A stretch of DNA of 64,000 bases from Cyclina sinensis. Its lineage: Eukaryota; Mollusca; Bivalvia; Venerida; Veneridae. The position numbers and the translations under genes are program-made. Under the pieces are notes generated by a model. That model did not search any database. It saw only the letters and a program-made list of their open reading frames with translations, and was not told where the DNA came from. The stretch lies in contig JAAONU010000011.1 in NCBI GenBank assembly GCA_012932295.1, forward strand, positions 40,426,352-40,490,351. Direction: 5' to 3'. Positions 12,604-25,079 of the stretch are shown one piece after another. How positions within the stretch are numbered: the first letter of the stretch is position 1; every line of letters begins with the position of its first letter.

Positions 12604-12830
12604 GTGGTACAGGAAAAGCAATGGTCAAGGCACAGGCACACTGAACTACCGATGCAGAGCTTGCTGGTTCAAATTCTTCAGCTGGTTCCCGCATCTGATA
12701 ATTTTGGTGCGATTACTGGGACGTAGTCCTAGAGCTGGATTAATGTAAATGGCAAGAACTTGTTTACCCATCGATGTAGAAAAAATAGTCTTCTACTAAA
12801 CTAACCGTGGTGCAAACAGAAGTGCTAGTT
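12604..12830 (+). mobile_element. Possible tRNA-derived SINE, degraded
   Basis: An A-box-like word, tggtcaaggca (about 12622), lies roughly 45-50 bp before a B-box-like word, ggttcaaattc (about 12666). That is the spacing of an internal RNA polymerase III promoter. The downstream body is locally more GC-rich than its surroundings. The B box deviates from consensus, no acceptor stem forms, and no poly-A tail or target duplication is clear, so this is tentative. Confidence 0.35.
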
Positions 12831-13241
12831 ATCTTATCTTTATAATAACTATTTTCATCGCAAGTAATATGCAATATATATCATACTGTTTTTCTTTATC
12901 ATCTTAACATTGGGCCTCATTTTTTTATTCCATTACATTTCATACGCTTTAGATAGTGCCTATCTCTACGGAGAAATTTCATTTTTAATCGAGGTTCATA
13001 GACTTTTTCAGGGAGTGCATGCAGCGCAATGATAAATTGTGCTCATAAACTTGCAGATTGTACTATCATTACATCATCTTTGTTCAGTCAGTTTAAAGAG
13101 AAAAAAGTTCGAAAATATTTTACAGAAGAATCAAAGCACTGAAAGCAAAGTCATGTGATGAAATTGATTTAAGTTCCTTACACCATCGAAACTGTTTATC
13201 GAAACTGCTTGTCACAAAATATAGTAATCCCTATCCAGACA

Positions 13242-13530
13242 TTTAAAGTCCCAGGATCTCATTGATTTTACTGATAGAAATGTACTGATCTAATTATGAT
13301 TAAACCATGTTCTATTCACTCTTAAACAATGTTGTAATAGGTCTAAGTCATTTCTTCATGAAAAGGCCTTTCTTATCTTTGAAAAATACTGTACTGTATT
13401 TCTAACATGTCCAGTGATTTAAAAAGCAAAGTAAGGCATGATATAGGTACAAATAAGATTATTACCGCTGGATAGACATTTTTCTTGGTAAAATAAGAAC
13501 CACTTGTAATTGTGATCCTGGGACTTTAAA
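13242..13530. mobile_element. MITE-like element with 17-bp terminal inverted repeats
   Basis: TTTAAAGTCCCAGGATC at 13242-13258 is repeated as its exact complement at 13514-13530, giving a 289-bp unit with no coding capacity. A second, imperfect pair (tatccagac near 13232 and ctggatagac near 13470) suggests more internal symmetry. Both ends contain TTTAAA, so a TTAA-type target duplication is conceivable but cannot be separated from the repeat itself. The size and perfect terminal repeats fit a miniature inverted-repeat transposable element; the superfamily is unknown. Confidence 0.55.
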
Positions 13531-16500
13531 AAAACAAATAAAATTCGAATAGCAGGATCTTGACAAAGACGATAAAAGGATAGCTTTTTCCACTTATCTT
13601 CAAATGAGTATTTCTAAGAGGACGCTGGTGTAATAAAAGCTACAATTTGATAATTATTAAATAAAGAAAAATGTTCATACATTTTAGAAATTTTTCCCGT
13701 TTTAAAGTCGTATAGGAAAGTATTTTAAACATAAAATCTGTGGGTCGGTAGCTTTAAGAATTATAAATGTTAAATGCTCTGAGCATGCGTAATTGTTCTT
13801 TCTTCTAATAAGGTATGCATTGTAAGCCGAGCAATACCAACTTCAATACATTGAAATTTGAATATATCATTATGGTGATTATATTCATTTTCAACAAAAA
13901 TGAAAACAAAACATTTAGCAAATGGATATGCTGTTATGGATTTTACCGCTATGTTGACAGATGTTGACTCATTAAATAAAGACTGCAACGTCATACAACA
14001 GAAAATAGTTTAATTAAGGTTATCTTGTTTTGTGCTGTTCATTTTACTGTCTATTCGATAACCTTGCTTTTTCCTGGAAAAATATATATAGAATATACTA
14101 TTGATGTCAAAATGTTGTTTTGATGTTTTTTATGACCGCATTTTGTTAGCTATGGCTTTTTGTTAGCATTAAAGTCATTACCTATTCTGTTCAGACTCTA
14201 GTTCTGAAAAAAAGGTCAGACATAAAATAGGAACGGAGCAGAACAGAACAGCTATTTCATTTCGCCTTGTGCAAAGTACATCGTCATAAAAGAAATGCAT
14301 AACAAACATAAACACTATGTCACGTGTTCACAAAATTTTGAACTGTCTGAGAGTGAGCCTTCACTTGCCAAATGCCAATTTATGTATTGAAATAGCATGC
14401 ATATACAAATAAATTACTAAACTAGTGCTGTATACGCACGAGGACTGCCTTAACAGATGTAAGAATAACTACAATGCTACGCTTTATCCATATGCTTTAT
14501 CTATGTATAATGTGTTCTTATAAAAGACAAAGTTTAGTGTGTAAATATGTGAGGAAAGCATAGAATAGAACCGTGACAAATTATACATAATCATACTATA
14601 TATTTAAAATTGCGCTTCTCATAAACAGTTTTTTTATTATTAATGGCCAGTTTGTACAATTCTGAACTATTTTCTGATTGTATTAATTGAAAAAACATAC
14701 ACCTGCTTGGTGTACTTTAACTTGACACTATGTTTTTAATTAAATGTTTTCTTAAACCTTCATAATAAGGACATTATACCCCAAAGTGATATTCATCTTC
14801 TATGTCAAGAACGTTGCAACACTGACAGTACCTGTATCTCTTTTCTCGTGGGATTCTGTTTCTTGCATACCTGCCTCTCTGGATTCGAAGAGAATGAGCA
14901 GATATTCTATTTTTGATATCATATTTGAAGGCTTTTCACTGTTGCATGATAATAATGAATATCCTTTTAGTAAAACCATTTAAATCAATAGTTATTAAAA
15001 CGTTGTATCTCGCCTCGGTATTGCTCTTTTGACTAACAGCTTTTGTTCACGTTCTTCGCGACAGCTTGTGGCTTTGAAGAGTAAACATAAACAAACAAAG
15101 TTTCTAGGTCAACATATGCTGCAAACGCATTTATTTACTTTTTTATGTACGCTATTCGTATGATGCTATGCATAAATATCATGAAGGGTACAGACATAAC
15201 ACGTGACTCGTTGAAGTGAACTTATTTCTTAATAAGTGTACATGGCTATACAAGTGATTTTTTTTATTTTTCTATTATTACTCAGAAACTGTATGATAAA
15301 GCGATTGTCTCAAAACCCTTATCTTGACAGTTGTGACTGAGATAGATTTGTCAAAGAAAGTAACCGCGGACGGTATGAGCAAATATATGTCCCTATATAC
15401 TGCGATGATATCTCGTGCATCTTCGCAGAAATTATTCGACCAAGGCGTATTCAATGTTTCATGTGGCAAACCAAAGTAATTAATGATAATATATTTTAAC
15501 TTTCTGGCAAAAGGAAACTATATTGTACCTGGTCAGCTGGCTAGAAAAATTTTGAAACCAAGAGATCCTTTTGTAAGATAGACCACGAAATATTGTCTTA
15601 TCATGTTCTTTGACTGTTTTTAATAGAAGCCACGGTTCAAAAGGACAATACTGCCATCCTGATTTCAGAAAGCTCTGTGGATTGTAACATAAGTGAACGC
15701 CCATTGAAAAAGGTACAGAAAACGTCCGTCATTTGCAGGATAATGCAAGAACATAAACAGACGAAATGCTTTGAAGTCAGACAACGGCTTGTCTTATCTC
15801 AACGCAAATTCAGTACTTACACTTTACTTACTATCTTTAATCTAAAGTCTTTATCTTATGTGATAAATTCTAAGAATCTTTTCACACAGGCGTTGCCTTT
15901 TTTAACGGTAAACAGAAATCCAAAAAACCATGACGAATTCCCTACGTGTTGTAATGGGTAAAGTGTATGAAACTGTACCCTGTAGGGATTGTGTTTTAAT
16001 TCATATACCTACTCTTTCATAACTATGTATCGTCTTCGTTAGAGATGATCATTTTCAACAAGGTATCATACAAAAAAAAAATGACGAATGACTTAGAAAT
16101 CTTAAATTTTACATTACTTGCAATGGAACGGCATGGATACATGTTGAAACAACAACAAAAAATCCAGTAAGATAAATTATCAAGAATTTTTTATTTTAAC
16201 TATATTTCAGTTATATTGTAATAAGATTTGTCCCAGAAGTATCTTACTGTATCAACGTCAATGAGTTCTTTGGTTGTTTACTATATTGTTCGCATTAGTT
16301 GGAATGGTGTATTATATCTTTATTTTGAAAACACAAATAACCGTTAAAATTTCTTTAAATCGTGTTTGTACATCTGAAGAAAAAGATACAGCATGTTTGT
16401 TTTTTTTGTTTTTTTTTTAATTACCGTATGCAAGATCAGCTGTAAGTATTTAAATGGCTTCAAAGATGCCTTTTTTGGTATGTCGTTTGCAGAAGATTGT

Positions 16501-17629
16501 ATTTAGTTATAACAATTATATAATGAGGCATAACCAGGTACGTTACTTGCCAGGATGATGTGCTTTCTAGTAACCTTGACCTTACAAGATCACTCACCAA
16601 TCGGTTATCCTTAGCTATGCTTTCAGTATAGGCAAGGGTAAGGTCAACAGTACATCTAGAAATCTGAAGACAGATGCAGGGGCTCATTGGCTTACTTTCA
16701 ATAACTGCTCCATGACATAAATGCAGAATGCAGGACAAGGCGAACATCAAGCTTTGTTGTTTGGCTGCTCGTCAACTTAACATTAAAAAGAACGCATGTC
16801 AGAACATTTGCGAACTTAAAGAAAAACCTAAACCTCAGTTTACATTTATGCTTACTTTACAGACTTCCTTTATGTGCATTGTCAGCAAAATAATATTGCC
16901 TATCTTATCCATGAAAGTCATTTATATTTGTATCGATTGTTGTGTTGCATAAACTCTGTTACTGGTACCAAACAGATTTTACCATTTGAGACAATTTACA
17001 TGTTTCATGAATGGGAAACAAATGGGTGATAACACAATTGTAGATTTCTCTTAATATTCTTTTCATACAGGGTTTGATTGGATTGTACAAAATGTATCTA
17101 AGTGTCTGATAAAACCATTCATTGTATGCATAGACAAGGTCAGAGATACAACAGTTGTTTGTACAACAAGTTAATATCTCCTGTAAGCTGTAAGCATTCG
17201 AAAAATACAGTCGATGTATTTTGCATCAATTATTAAATCAAAATTACAAAAAAGGACATTGAAATGGAGACTGCATATAGTTTAATTGATTCTATCCAAT
17301 TTATCACAGCTGCATGTCTTTGTAACCTGCTAGAGGTAATAATGTTCTTCCGTCAGTAAACAAATTGCCATCTTCCTATTATGCATATTCATATGACTTT
17401 GCAAAAGTGTCGTTTGGTTTTCTACAATGAATGTACGTAAAATGCAATACAGTAAACAATCAAACAAAAATGCTAAAATAAATATGAATTCACTTAATTC
17501 ATTCGTTGGCTTTTTTGAAGATTTACATAGTAAATAATAAAAAAAAAAACGTGTCAGTATATACAAGTGGAACGAAAACGTTACTCAAAACGAAAAGGTT
17601 ACTCCAAAGGAAAAACAACATTGAGCCAT

Positions 17630-17930
17630 TGCACTTCTATTTCTATAAATACTGAATAACATATCTTTTTTATCTATCCAGCAGCATCGATGACTTGAAC
17701 GTTTTCCAGATCTCTCGCTCTCTGCAGACAAACTACTATTCTACTTCTAAAAATATGTGCGTCGTAAAATACTGAATACTGCAAAGGCTACAGTAACCAA
17801 CGATGACTTAGCACAATCAAAATAAACAATGAAACTTTAAAGGGAAGAAACCGCACAAGTATATACATCAGACACTCAAGTGTCCCTGCAGTTATTCTAT
17901 AGTTTCATGAGATAAACAATATGAATAATA
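17630..17930. repeat. Duplicated block, member C1
   Basis: This stretch aligns in direct orientation with 23430-23640 and, better, with 25180-25340. Shared landmarks are ttagcacaatcaa (about 17807 and 25231), agaaacc-cacaagtat (about 17846 and 25272) and actcaagtg (about 17874 and 25302). The word tatttctataaatactg is shared with 23431. It lies immediately upstream of the 48-bp satellite, which the other members lack. No frame is conserved. Confidence 0.5.
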
Positions 17931-18389
17931 ACTATGTTAGCAAGCAATGTATACTTCATTGATCGTATTAATCATGAGTTGCTTCATTTGAAACGTGTAA
18001 TTGTTCGCATTTTTCTGAATTATTCATCAAAACGTATAGGGTTTAATAAGTCAAACACTGATTTGTTTCTGTGTCGGTTGTTTATTACAGATAGACTGAC
18101 GAGAACAAATAAATACAATTTAAGATAAGATTTACAACAGTAAGACAATAATAATAATAATAAATACATTTCACGATCGGCTTAAGTTATATTGAAACGC
18201 TCATAATCAGTTGCTAACAACAGCAGGTTGTTATATGAAGGCTGTCCTCTTGTAATTGTTTAAATGATGTCCAATATACCTGTTTTCAGAACGTTATACT
18301 GAACAATTTATCTAGATAATAAGAATTGCACAGCAAAAAGTATTTAGTCATCGTTTTCATTTGGAAAGTTGTTATCTTATGTTTTTTCG
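17931..18389. other. Spacer before satellite, short AAT run
   Basis: AT-rich sequence with an (AAT)n-type run at 18146-18164. No gene is seen. The open frame at 17934-18128 resembles nothing I know. Confidence 0.5.
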
Positions 18390-21300
18390 ACTGACATTTT
18401 TTATATGATATGGTCAAGAGAAATTGATCGACATTCGACTTGAGTGCTCTATATGATATGGTCAAAAGAAATCGATCGACATTCGACTTGAGTGCAATAT
18501 TTGATACGGTCAAAAGAAATTGATCGACATTCGACTTGAGTGCTCTATATGATAAGGTCAAAAAAATTGATCGACATTCGACTTGAGTGCTTTATATGAT
18601 ATGGTCCAAAGAAATTGATCGACATTCGACTTGAGTGCACTATATGATATGGTCAAAAGAAATTGATCGACATTCGACTTGAGTGCTCTTTATGATATGG
18701 TCAAAAGAAATTGATCGACATTCGACTTGAGTGCAATATATGATATAGTCAAAAGAAATTTATCGACATTCGACTTGAGTGCTCTTTATGATATGGTCAA
18801 AAGAAATTGATCGACATTCGACTTGAGTGCTCTATATGTTATGGTTAAATGAAGTTGATCGACATTCGACTTGAGTGCTCTATATGATATGGTGAAAAGA
18901 AATTGATCGACATTCGACTTGAGTGCTCTATATGATATGGTTAAAAGAAATTGATCGACATTCGACTTGAGTGCAATATATGATATGGTCATAAGAAATT
19001 TATCGACATTCGACTTGAGTGCAGTATATGATATGGTTAAAAGAAGATGATCGACATTCGACTTGAGTGCAATATATGATACAGTCAAAAGAAATTGATC
19101 GACATTCGATTTGACTGCTCTTTATGATATGGTCAAAAGAAATTGATCGACATTCGATTTGAGTGCTCTTTATGATATGGTAAAAAGAAGTTGATCGACA
19201 TTCGACTTGAGTGCAATATATTATACAGTCAAAAGAAATTTATCGACATTCGACTTGAGTGCTCTATATGATATGCTCAAAAGAAATTGATCCACATTCG
19301 ACTTGAAGGCTCTATATGATTTGGTTAAAAAAATTGATCGACATTCGACTTGAGTGCTTTATATGATATGGTCCAAAAAAATTGATCGACATTCGACTTG
19401 AGTGCACTATATGATATGGTCAAAAGAAATTGATCCACATTCGACTTGAAGGCTCTATATGATTTGGTTAAAAAAATTGATCGACATTCGACTTGAGTGC
19501 AATATATGATATAGTCAAAAGAAATTTATCGACATTCGACTTGAGTGCTCTTTATGATATGGTCAAAAGAAATTGATCGACATTCGACTTGAGTGCTCTA
19601 TATGATATGGTTAAAAGAAGTTGATCGACATTCGACTTGAGTGCTCTATATGATATGGTCAAAAGAAATTGATCGACATTCGACTTGAGTGCTCTATATG
19701 ATATGGTTAAAAGAAATTGATCGACATTCGACTTGAGTGCTCTATATGATATGGTTAAAAGAAGTTGATCGACATTCGACTTGAGTGCAATATATATATG
19801 ATATGGTCATAAGAAATTTATCGACATTCGACTTGAGTGCAATATATGATATGGTTAAAAGAAGTTGATCGACATTCGACTTGAGTGCAATATATGATAC
19901 AGTCAAAAGAAATTGATCGACATTCGATTTGAGTGCTCTTTATGATATGGTCAAAAGAAATTGATCGACATTCGATTTGAGTGCTCTTTATGATATGGTT
20001 AAAAGAAGTTGATCGACATTCGACTTGAGTGCAATATATGATACAGTCAAAAGAAATTTATAGACATTCGACTTGAGTGCTCTATATGATATGCTCAAAA
20101 GAAATTGATCCACATTCGACTTGAAGGCTCTATATGATTTGGTTAAAAAAAATTGATCGACATTCGACTTGAGTGCTGTATATGATATGGTTAAAAGAAG
20201 TTGATCGACATTCGACTTGAGTGCAATATATGATATGGTCAAAAGAAATTTATCGACATTCGACTTGAGTGCAATATATGTTATGGTTAAAAGAAGTTGA
20301 TCGACATTCGACTTGAGTGCAATATATGATACAGTCAAAAGAAATTGATCGACATTCGATTTGAGTGCTCTTTATGATATGGTCAAAAGAAATTGATCGA
20401 CATTCGATTTGAGTGCTCTTTATGATATGGTTAAAAGAAGTTGATCGACATTCGACTTGAGTGCAATATATGATACAGTCAAAAGAAATTTATAGACATT
20501 CGACTTGAGTGCTCTATATGATATGCTCAAAAGAAATTGATCCACATTCGACTTGAAGGCTCTATATGATTTGGTTAAAAAAATTGATCGACATTCGACT
20601 TGAGTGCTGTATATGATATGGTTAAAAGAAGTTGATCGACATTCGACTTGAGTGCAATATATGATATGGTCAAAAGAAATTTATCGACATTCGACTTGTG
20701 TGCAATATATGATATGGTTAAAAGAAGATGATCGACATTCGACTTGAGTGCAATATATGATACAGTCAAAAGAAATTGATCGACATTCGACTTGAGTGCA
20801 ATATATGATATGGTTAAAAGAAGTTGATCGACATTCGACTTGAGTGCAATATTTGATATGGTTAAAAAGAAATTGATCGACATTCGACTTGAGTGCAATA
20901 TATGATACAGTCAAAAGAAATTGATCGACATTCGATTTGAGTGCAATATTTGATATGGTCAAAAGAAGTTGATCGACATTCGACTTGAGTGCAATATATG
21001 ATACAGTCAAAAGAAATTGATCGACATTCGACTTGAGTGCAATATTTGATATGGTCAAAAGAAGTTGATCGATATTCGACTTGAGTGCAATATATGATAC
21101 AGTCAAAAGAAATTTATCGACATTCGATTTGAGTGCTCTTTATGATATGGTTAAAAGAAATTGATCGACATTCGACTTGAGTGCTCTTTATGATATGGTC
21201 AAAAGAAATTGATCGACATTCGACTTGAGTGCAATATATGATATAGTCAAAAGAAATTTATCGACATTCGACTTGAGTGCTCTTTATGATATGGTCAAAA

Positions 21301-21448
21301 GAAATTGATCGACATTCGACTTGAGTGCAATATATGATATGGTCAAAAGAAATTGATCGACATTCGACTAGAGTGCAATATATGATATGGTCAAAAGAAA
21401 TTGATCGACATTCGACTTGAGTGCTCTATATGATATGGTCAAAAGAAA
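18390..21448. repeat. 48-bp satellite array, about 63 units
   Basis: An uninterrupted head-to-tail array whose unit is about 48 bp, built on the core gatcgacattcgacttgagt followed by a variable gctctatatgat or gcaatatatgat segment and a gtcaaaaga linker. Variants are recurrent (cttgaaggc, gatacagtc, tatagacat) rather than random, which reveals a higher-order structure (separate entry). Because 48 is divisible by 3, the minus strand stays open in one frame and yields a 16-residue repeat containing ALKSNVDQ. A second minus-strand frame is also open in some variants, and indels break both, so I read this as satellite DNA and not as a protein gene. The array edges are abrupt. Confidence 0.95.
18930..20790. 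repeat. 432-bp higher-order repeat inside satellite
   Basis: Distinctive variant units recur with a 432-bp period, that is nine monomers. The tagacattcg variant is at 20061 and 20493, and the tccacattcg variant followed by cttgaaggc is at 20109 and 20541. The same order of variants also occurs earlier (tccacattcg at 19291), so about three copies of the nine-unit block exist, near 18930-19345, 19745-20170 and 20180-20600, with similarity trailing to about 20790. This implies block amplification by unequal exchange after the monomers had diverged. Confidence 0.8.
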
Positions 21449-23419
21449 GTAGAGTTTTATAAGTTAAAAGAAAACCAAAGTAAAAAAGGACCTATTTTTG
21501 AAGAAAAAAAACGATTTAATGCATTGCAACATGCTTTTATACATAATACTTACGGACTTAGATAAAATCGGCATAGTTACATCTGCATCTCCAAATGCAT
21601 ATTTGTAATGACACAGAAAATGGACAGGTAATTGATAACTGTTATCAATTGTTTACATTGCTTCGACAGCTGTTGACTCATACAGTAAAATAAGAGAAAG
21701 CTTTCAATAGAAAGTATTCAACTTAAGAAAATCTCTTTTGTTTTATATTAATGTACAATCGTTCACCATAAATTCCTGGAATAATAATGCTCTAATTTTA
21801 GTATTTTCATAGAAAGTTTAATGAACTATTTGTATGTAAAACATTTTAAACAGAATAAGATATGAAACAAAAACTATACAGGCGTTTTGTAGTTTTGCAG
21901 CGATGTTAGTGACGTCATTTTCTCCGTGGTGAAAGCCTTTATTACGGTAGCCGTCAACGATTTTAACGTTTTAAATATTTAACAACTTTTACTGCTTATC
22001 TTTTAATATTAAAAAATTATATACATGTAAATAAATATTATATCGTACAGGTTTTATTATTTAAGCTTGAGATGTTTCAGTTACATGTACATGTACCCTT
22101 TCTTCTGAACGAGGTTACCTGTAGCTGATATTACACAGAAGTTGTATTTTCCTTATTATTTAGTTCAGCGAAACCCCATACGAGACAATAACAATAGCCA
22201 TTGAATCATGTACCATGATGGTCAGTTATTCTTATTTTCGGAGCAGATTTTGATTTGGCAACAACTTGAGGTTGTATTGATCTTAAACATTTTAAATCAA
22301 ACAAGTAAATTTGTCACAGTAAAACGTGTTGCACAACCATTTTACCTTGAGGAAATTGGAATCAAAGCTTTCTTTTTTTCTTAAGGGAAAGGTTCAGAAG
22401 TGTTATTGCTCTAATGTTATTATGCAAGACTTTATAGTCATCCATTGATACACGCCGACATGGGTACATTCTTGTTTTATCTATATATTTCTTCATAGAT
22501 TTATTCTTGATATTCTTTGCTTCTGAACTGTTTTGTGTAGTAGAAATGTTACATGTATAAGTAAAAAAAAAGGATTAATATATGGTATGTAGCTTTGCAC
22601 TGGAATATGCATACTAGCATATTATAGTTTAAAACATGTTGCCATTTTAATAAATTTCAGGTATAAAAAAATCTTAATATTTGACCTTCTACAGTGAAAT
22701 TACATACATAATGCTTTTTATTTACAAAAATATTTTCATTTGAAAGCATTTAATGTCACTGAGTTCATTGTATGATGATCTTGCACTCAGTTTTAACAGG
22801 TTTAATACCTTCCACAGAACTGTTTCTTATGCTGTGCCCAAGGGCTAGTTCGTTCTAATTTTGCAGCAAAACGTACTGTTAATTAATTCTTACTACAGTT
22901 TGTTTCCTTAATGTTTAGTGTTAAGCTGATTTAACGAGAAAACAAGTATTTATTTTGTGTAACTTAAAAAGTACGGTTAGAAAATGTATTAGAAAAATTA
23001 TATATAATGTAAAGTTATTACTATTGGTTAAAAGCACCGCAACAAAATTACATAATTTATATGTTGATGGAAAATTGTCACATAAATATTGCACAAAATA
23101 CATACATTTTAACGTTTCGTGCATTAAGTTTGCAAATATAACTTCATATTTTAGATACTTCTTTTTGCATCTTCATTTCAGAAAATTTCAAGATGAAAGG
23201 CTTTTGACAAAATGAAAAAAAAAAAGAAAAAAAGAGCGCCATGTTTCGTTTGAATTATACGACGATCTGGTCTTTATTGTCGTTGGATTTCAGAACCAAG
23301 AGATACATCAAGGGGTGGACATCATTGCTTCTACATGAGTTATAAATGTTTCTGCTTCTATTTTTTCTATTATGCATATTAGCTTTCAGTGCAGCATAAG
23401 AATTTCCTTTCTATAAGCA
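21449..23419. other. AT-rich stretch, no gene seen
   Basis: No recognisable exon, RNA gene or transposon. A short palindromic acatgtacatgt word occurs near 22084. Open frames at 22921-23215 lie on both strands of the same DNA and have no domain. Confidence 0.5.
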
Positions 23420-24700
23420 TTTGTGTTGTTATTTCTATAAATACTGCACGATACACTCGTGGTTTTTTTTATTTTCTAGAGCGTTGATAATTTTGAAATT
23501 GTTTTTTGATCGTTTCAGGCTATACCTCGCCTGTTGTTTATATATTAAAGTTTATTTTATGAAGATAGGTACATCGTAAATATTGTATTTTATAAACATT
23601 ACAGCAATGTCTTACACGATCAATAGAACCAGCAGAAACTGGTCTTGGTCGGGGTCGAAGCCACATTAGTTATTTTCTGTACGCTGTAAATATTCATGTT
23701 TATTTGTAAGTTTTATAGGAAATCATGCCTAAATACAGTATTTCCAAAGGCGTTTTTCAGTTGGTACTATATTGTTTGTCCTTACCATAATTTTATTCAG
23801 CCTGATTTTTTCCTGGGCCTTAATGTTGTCTGTCTGTTTGTTAAATCTCCATTTATCAAAACTGTATTGTTTTCTAGACCTATTAGTATTAGTCTTAGTT
23901 TTATTTCGATTTTCTAGAGATAAAAATATCTTTTTCATAAAGCAACATAGTGTGTAAGTATCAGGAAATATTTGTATTTTCAGCCTTACTTCTCTTCAAG
24001 CTTAATAAATAAATTTGCCAAAAGATTATATGTTTACGATAAATAAACATTTTCATACTTAACCTCAAAAGTTCAACGTTTTTTTTTCTTCCTTCAAAAT
24101 CTTATCATCAACATCATCATCGTATTCATCTCATTCTGTTGTGTTTTACCCTACCTGAATTATTTTATTATACTTGATAAAATTCTTTGTATTATCTTTC
24201 TTAGCATTTTCTACAGCAACAATAGCAACAAATGGCTTGTATTGACCTTGAAAATCATTTCAATTTTAATCGATTATTGGTTCTTATAAATTCTTACTGA
24301 TACAAAGTAAAGATTGAGAGTAATAGATGATTTTCATGGGTTATGATAAGTGGTGTAAAAAGCATTATTATATACACAGAGCAATATGATATAAACATTA
24401 TTGTTATGCAATGTATTTTAAATTAATATTTAATGTTGCTATGTAATAATGATATTTAGAAAATTAAACAATGTGTTGTTTTAAAACTTTAAAATGAGTA
24501 ATTGAAAATTTTATAAGTTTTAAATGTGTTGATTAGCCAGGAACAATTGATGCCTATTGGGAAAAAGTATTTGATGTACCTATGTAAATGACCTTTGAAT
24601 TGCAGATTGAATATTGTTTTATTTATTCCATCAGCTTTATTACAGTTGGATCTGCTTTTTAATGTGCAGCAGCTAAAAATGTTTTTCCTTTCTTAAAATG
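23420..24700. repeat. Duplicated block, member C2
   Basis: Aligns in direct orientation along most of its length with 25080-26480. Landmarks: aaatattgtatttt-taaacatta (about 23577 and 25191), gatcaatag/aatcaatag followed by cagaaa (about 23617 and 25238), atttatcaaaact (about 23854 and 25481), ccttgaaaatc (about 24245 and 25910), and attgcagatt/aatgcagatt with tttattcc (about 24598-24630 and 26253-26290). Order and spacing agree, so this is a tandem duplication of at least 1.3 kb. The open frames at 23696-23957 are not conserved in the partner. Confidence 0.65.
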
Positions 24701-25079
24701 CATCATCTCTGTCGAAGAGAGGGGTGGGGTCTACACAGTTAACAAACAAAGATTGTTTATTCTCTCTCGCTCTCTCTCTTTGCCTGTCATAGACCAAAGT
24801 ATACATCATTCATAACGGGAAAAACGTAGATTTCAAGACGTCCCAAGATGTCACAAATTTAAACAGACATATCTATAACAGTTGAAAGAGAAGGAATTTG
24901 TTCATTCTGTTCTGTAGTTGGTTTCATGCATGGAAGAACTTTTAAACTGTTATCTGTTTTACCTCTTGTAAAAGAAAGAGAATGCATTTCTATTCAACAC
25001 AACAGTGCATTCTCATTTTGCCATGAGAGACAAAAATTATGCAAAATTTTCCGCTGGGCTTCCAGCAGATATTGTGAAT

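Larger units (their letters stand above)
11841..17629. other. Gene-free stretch with SINE and MITE candidates
   Basis: No coding exon was recognised. Besides the SINE candidate at 12604-12830 and the inverted-repeat element at 13242-13530, I see only AT-rich unique sequence. Open frames at 13770-13994, 15480-15961, 16460-16952 and 17330-17566 lack recognisable domains, and several overlap frames on the other strand. Confidence 0.45.

Noticed and set aside
18390..21448. CRISPR-like array of regular repeats
   Set aside because: Units are continuous head-to-tail 48-bp monomers with no unique spacers, and the DNA is clearly eukaryotic.
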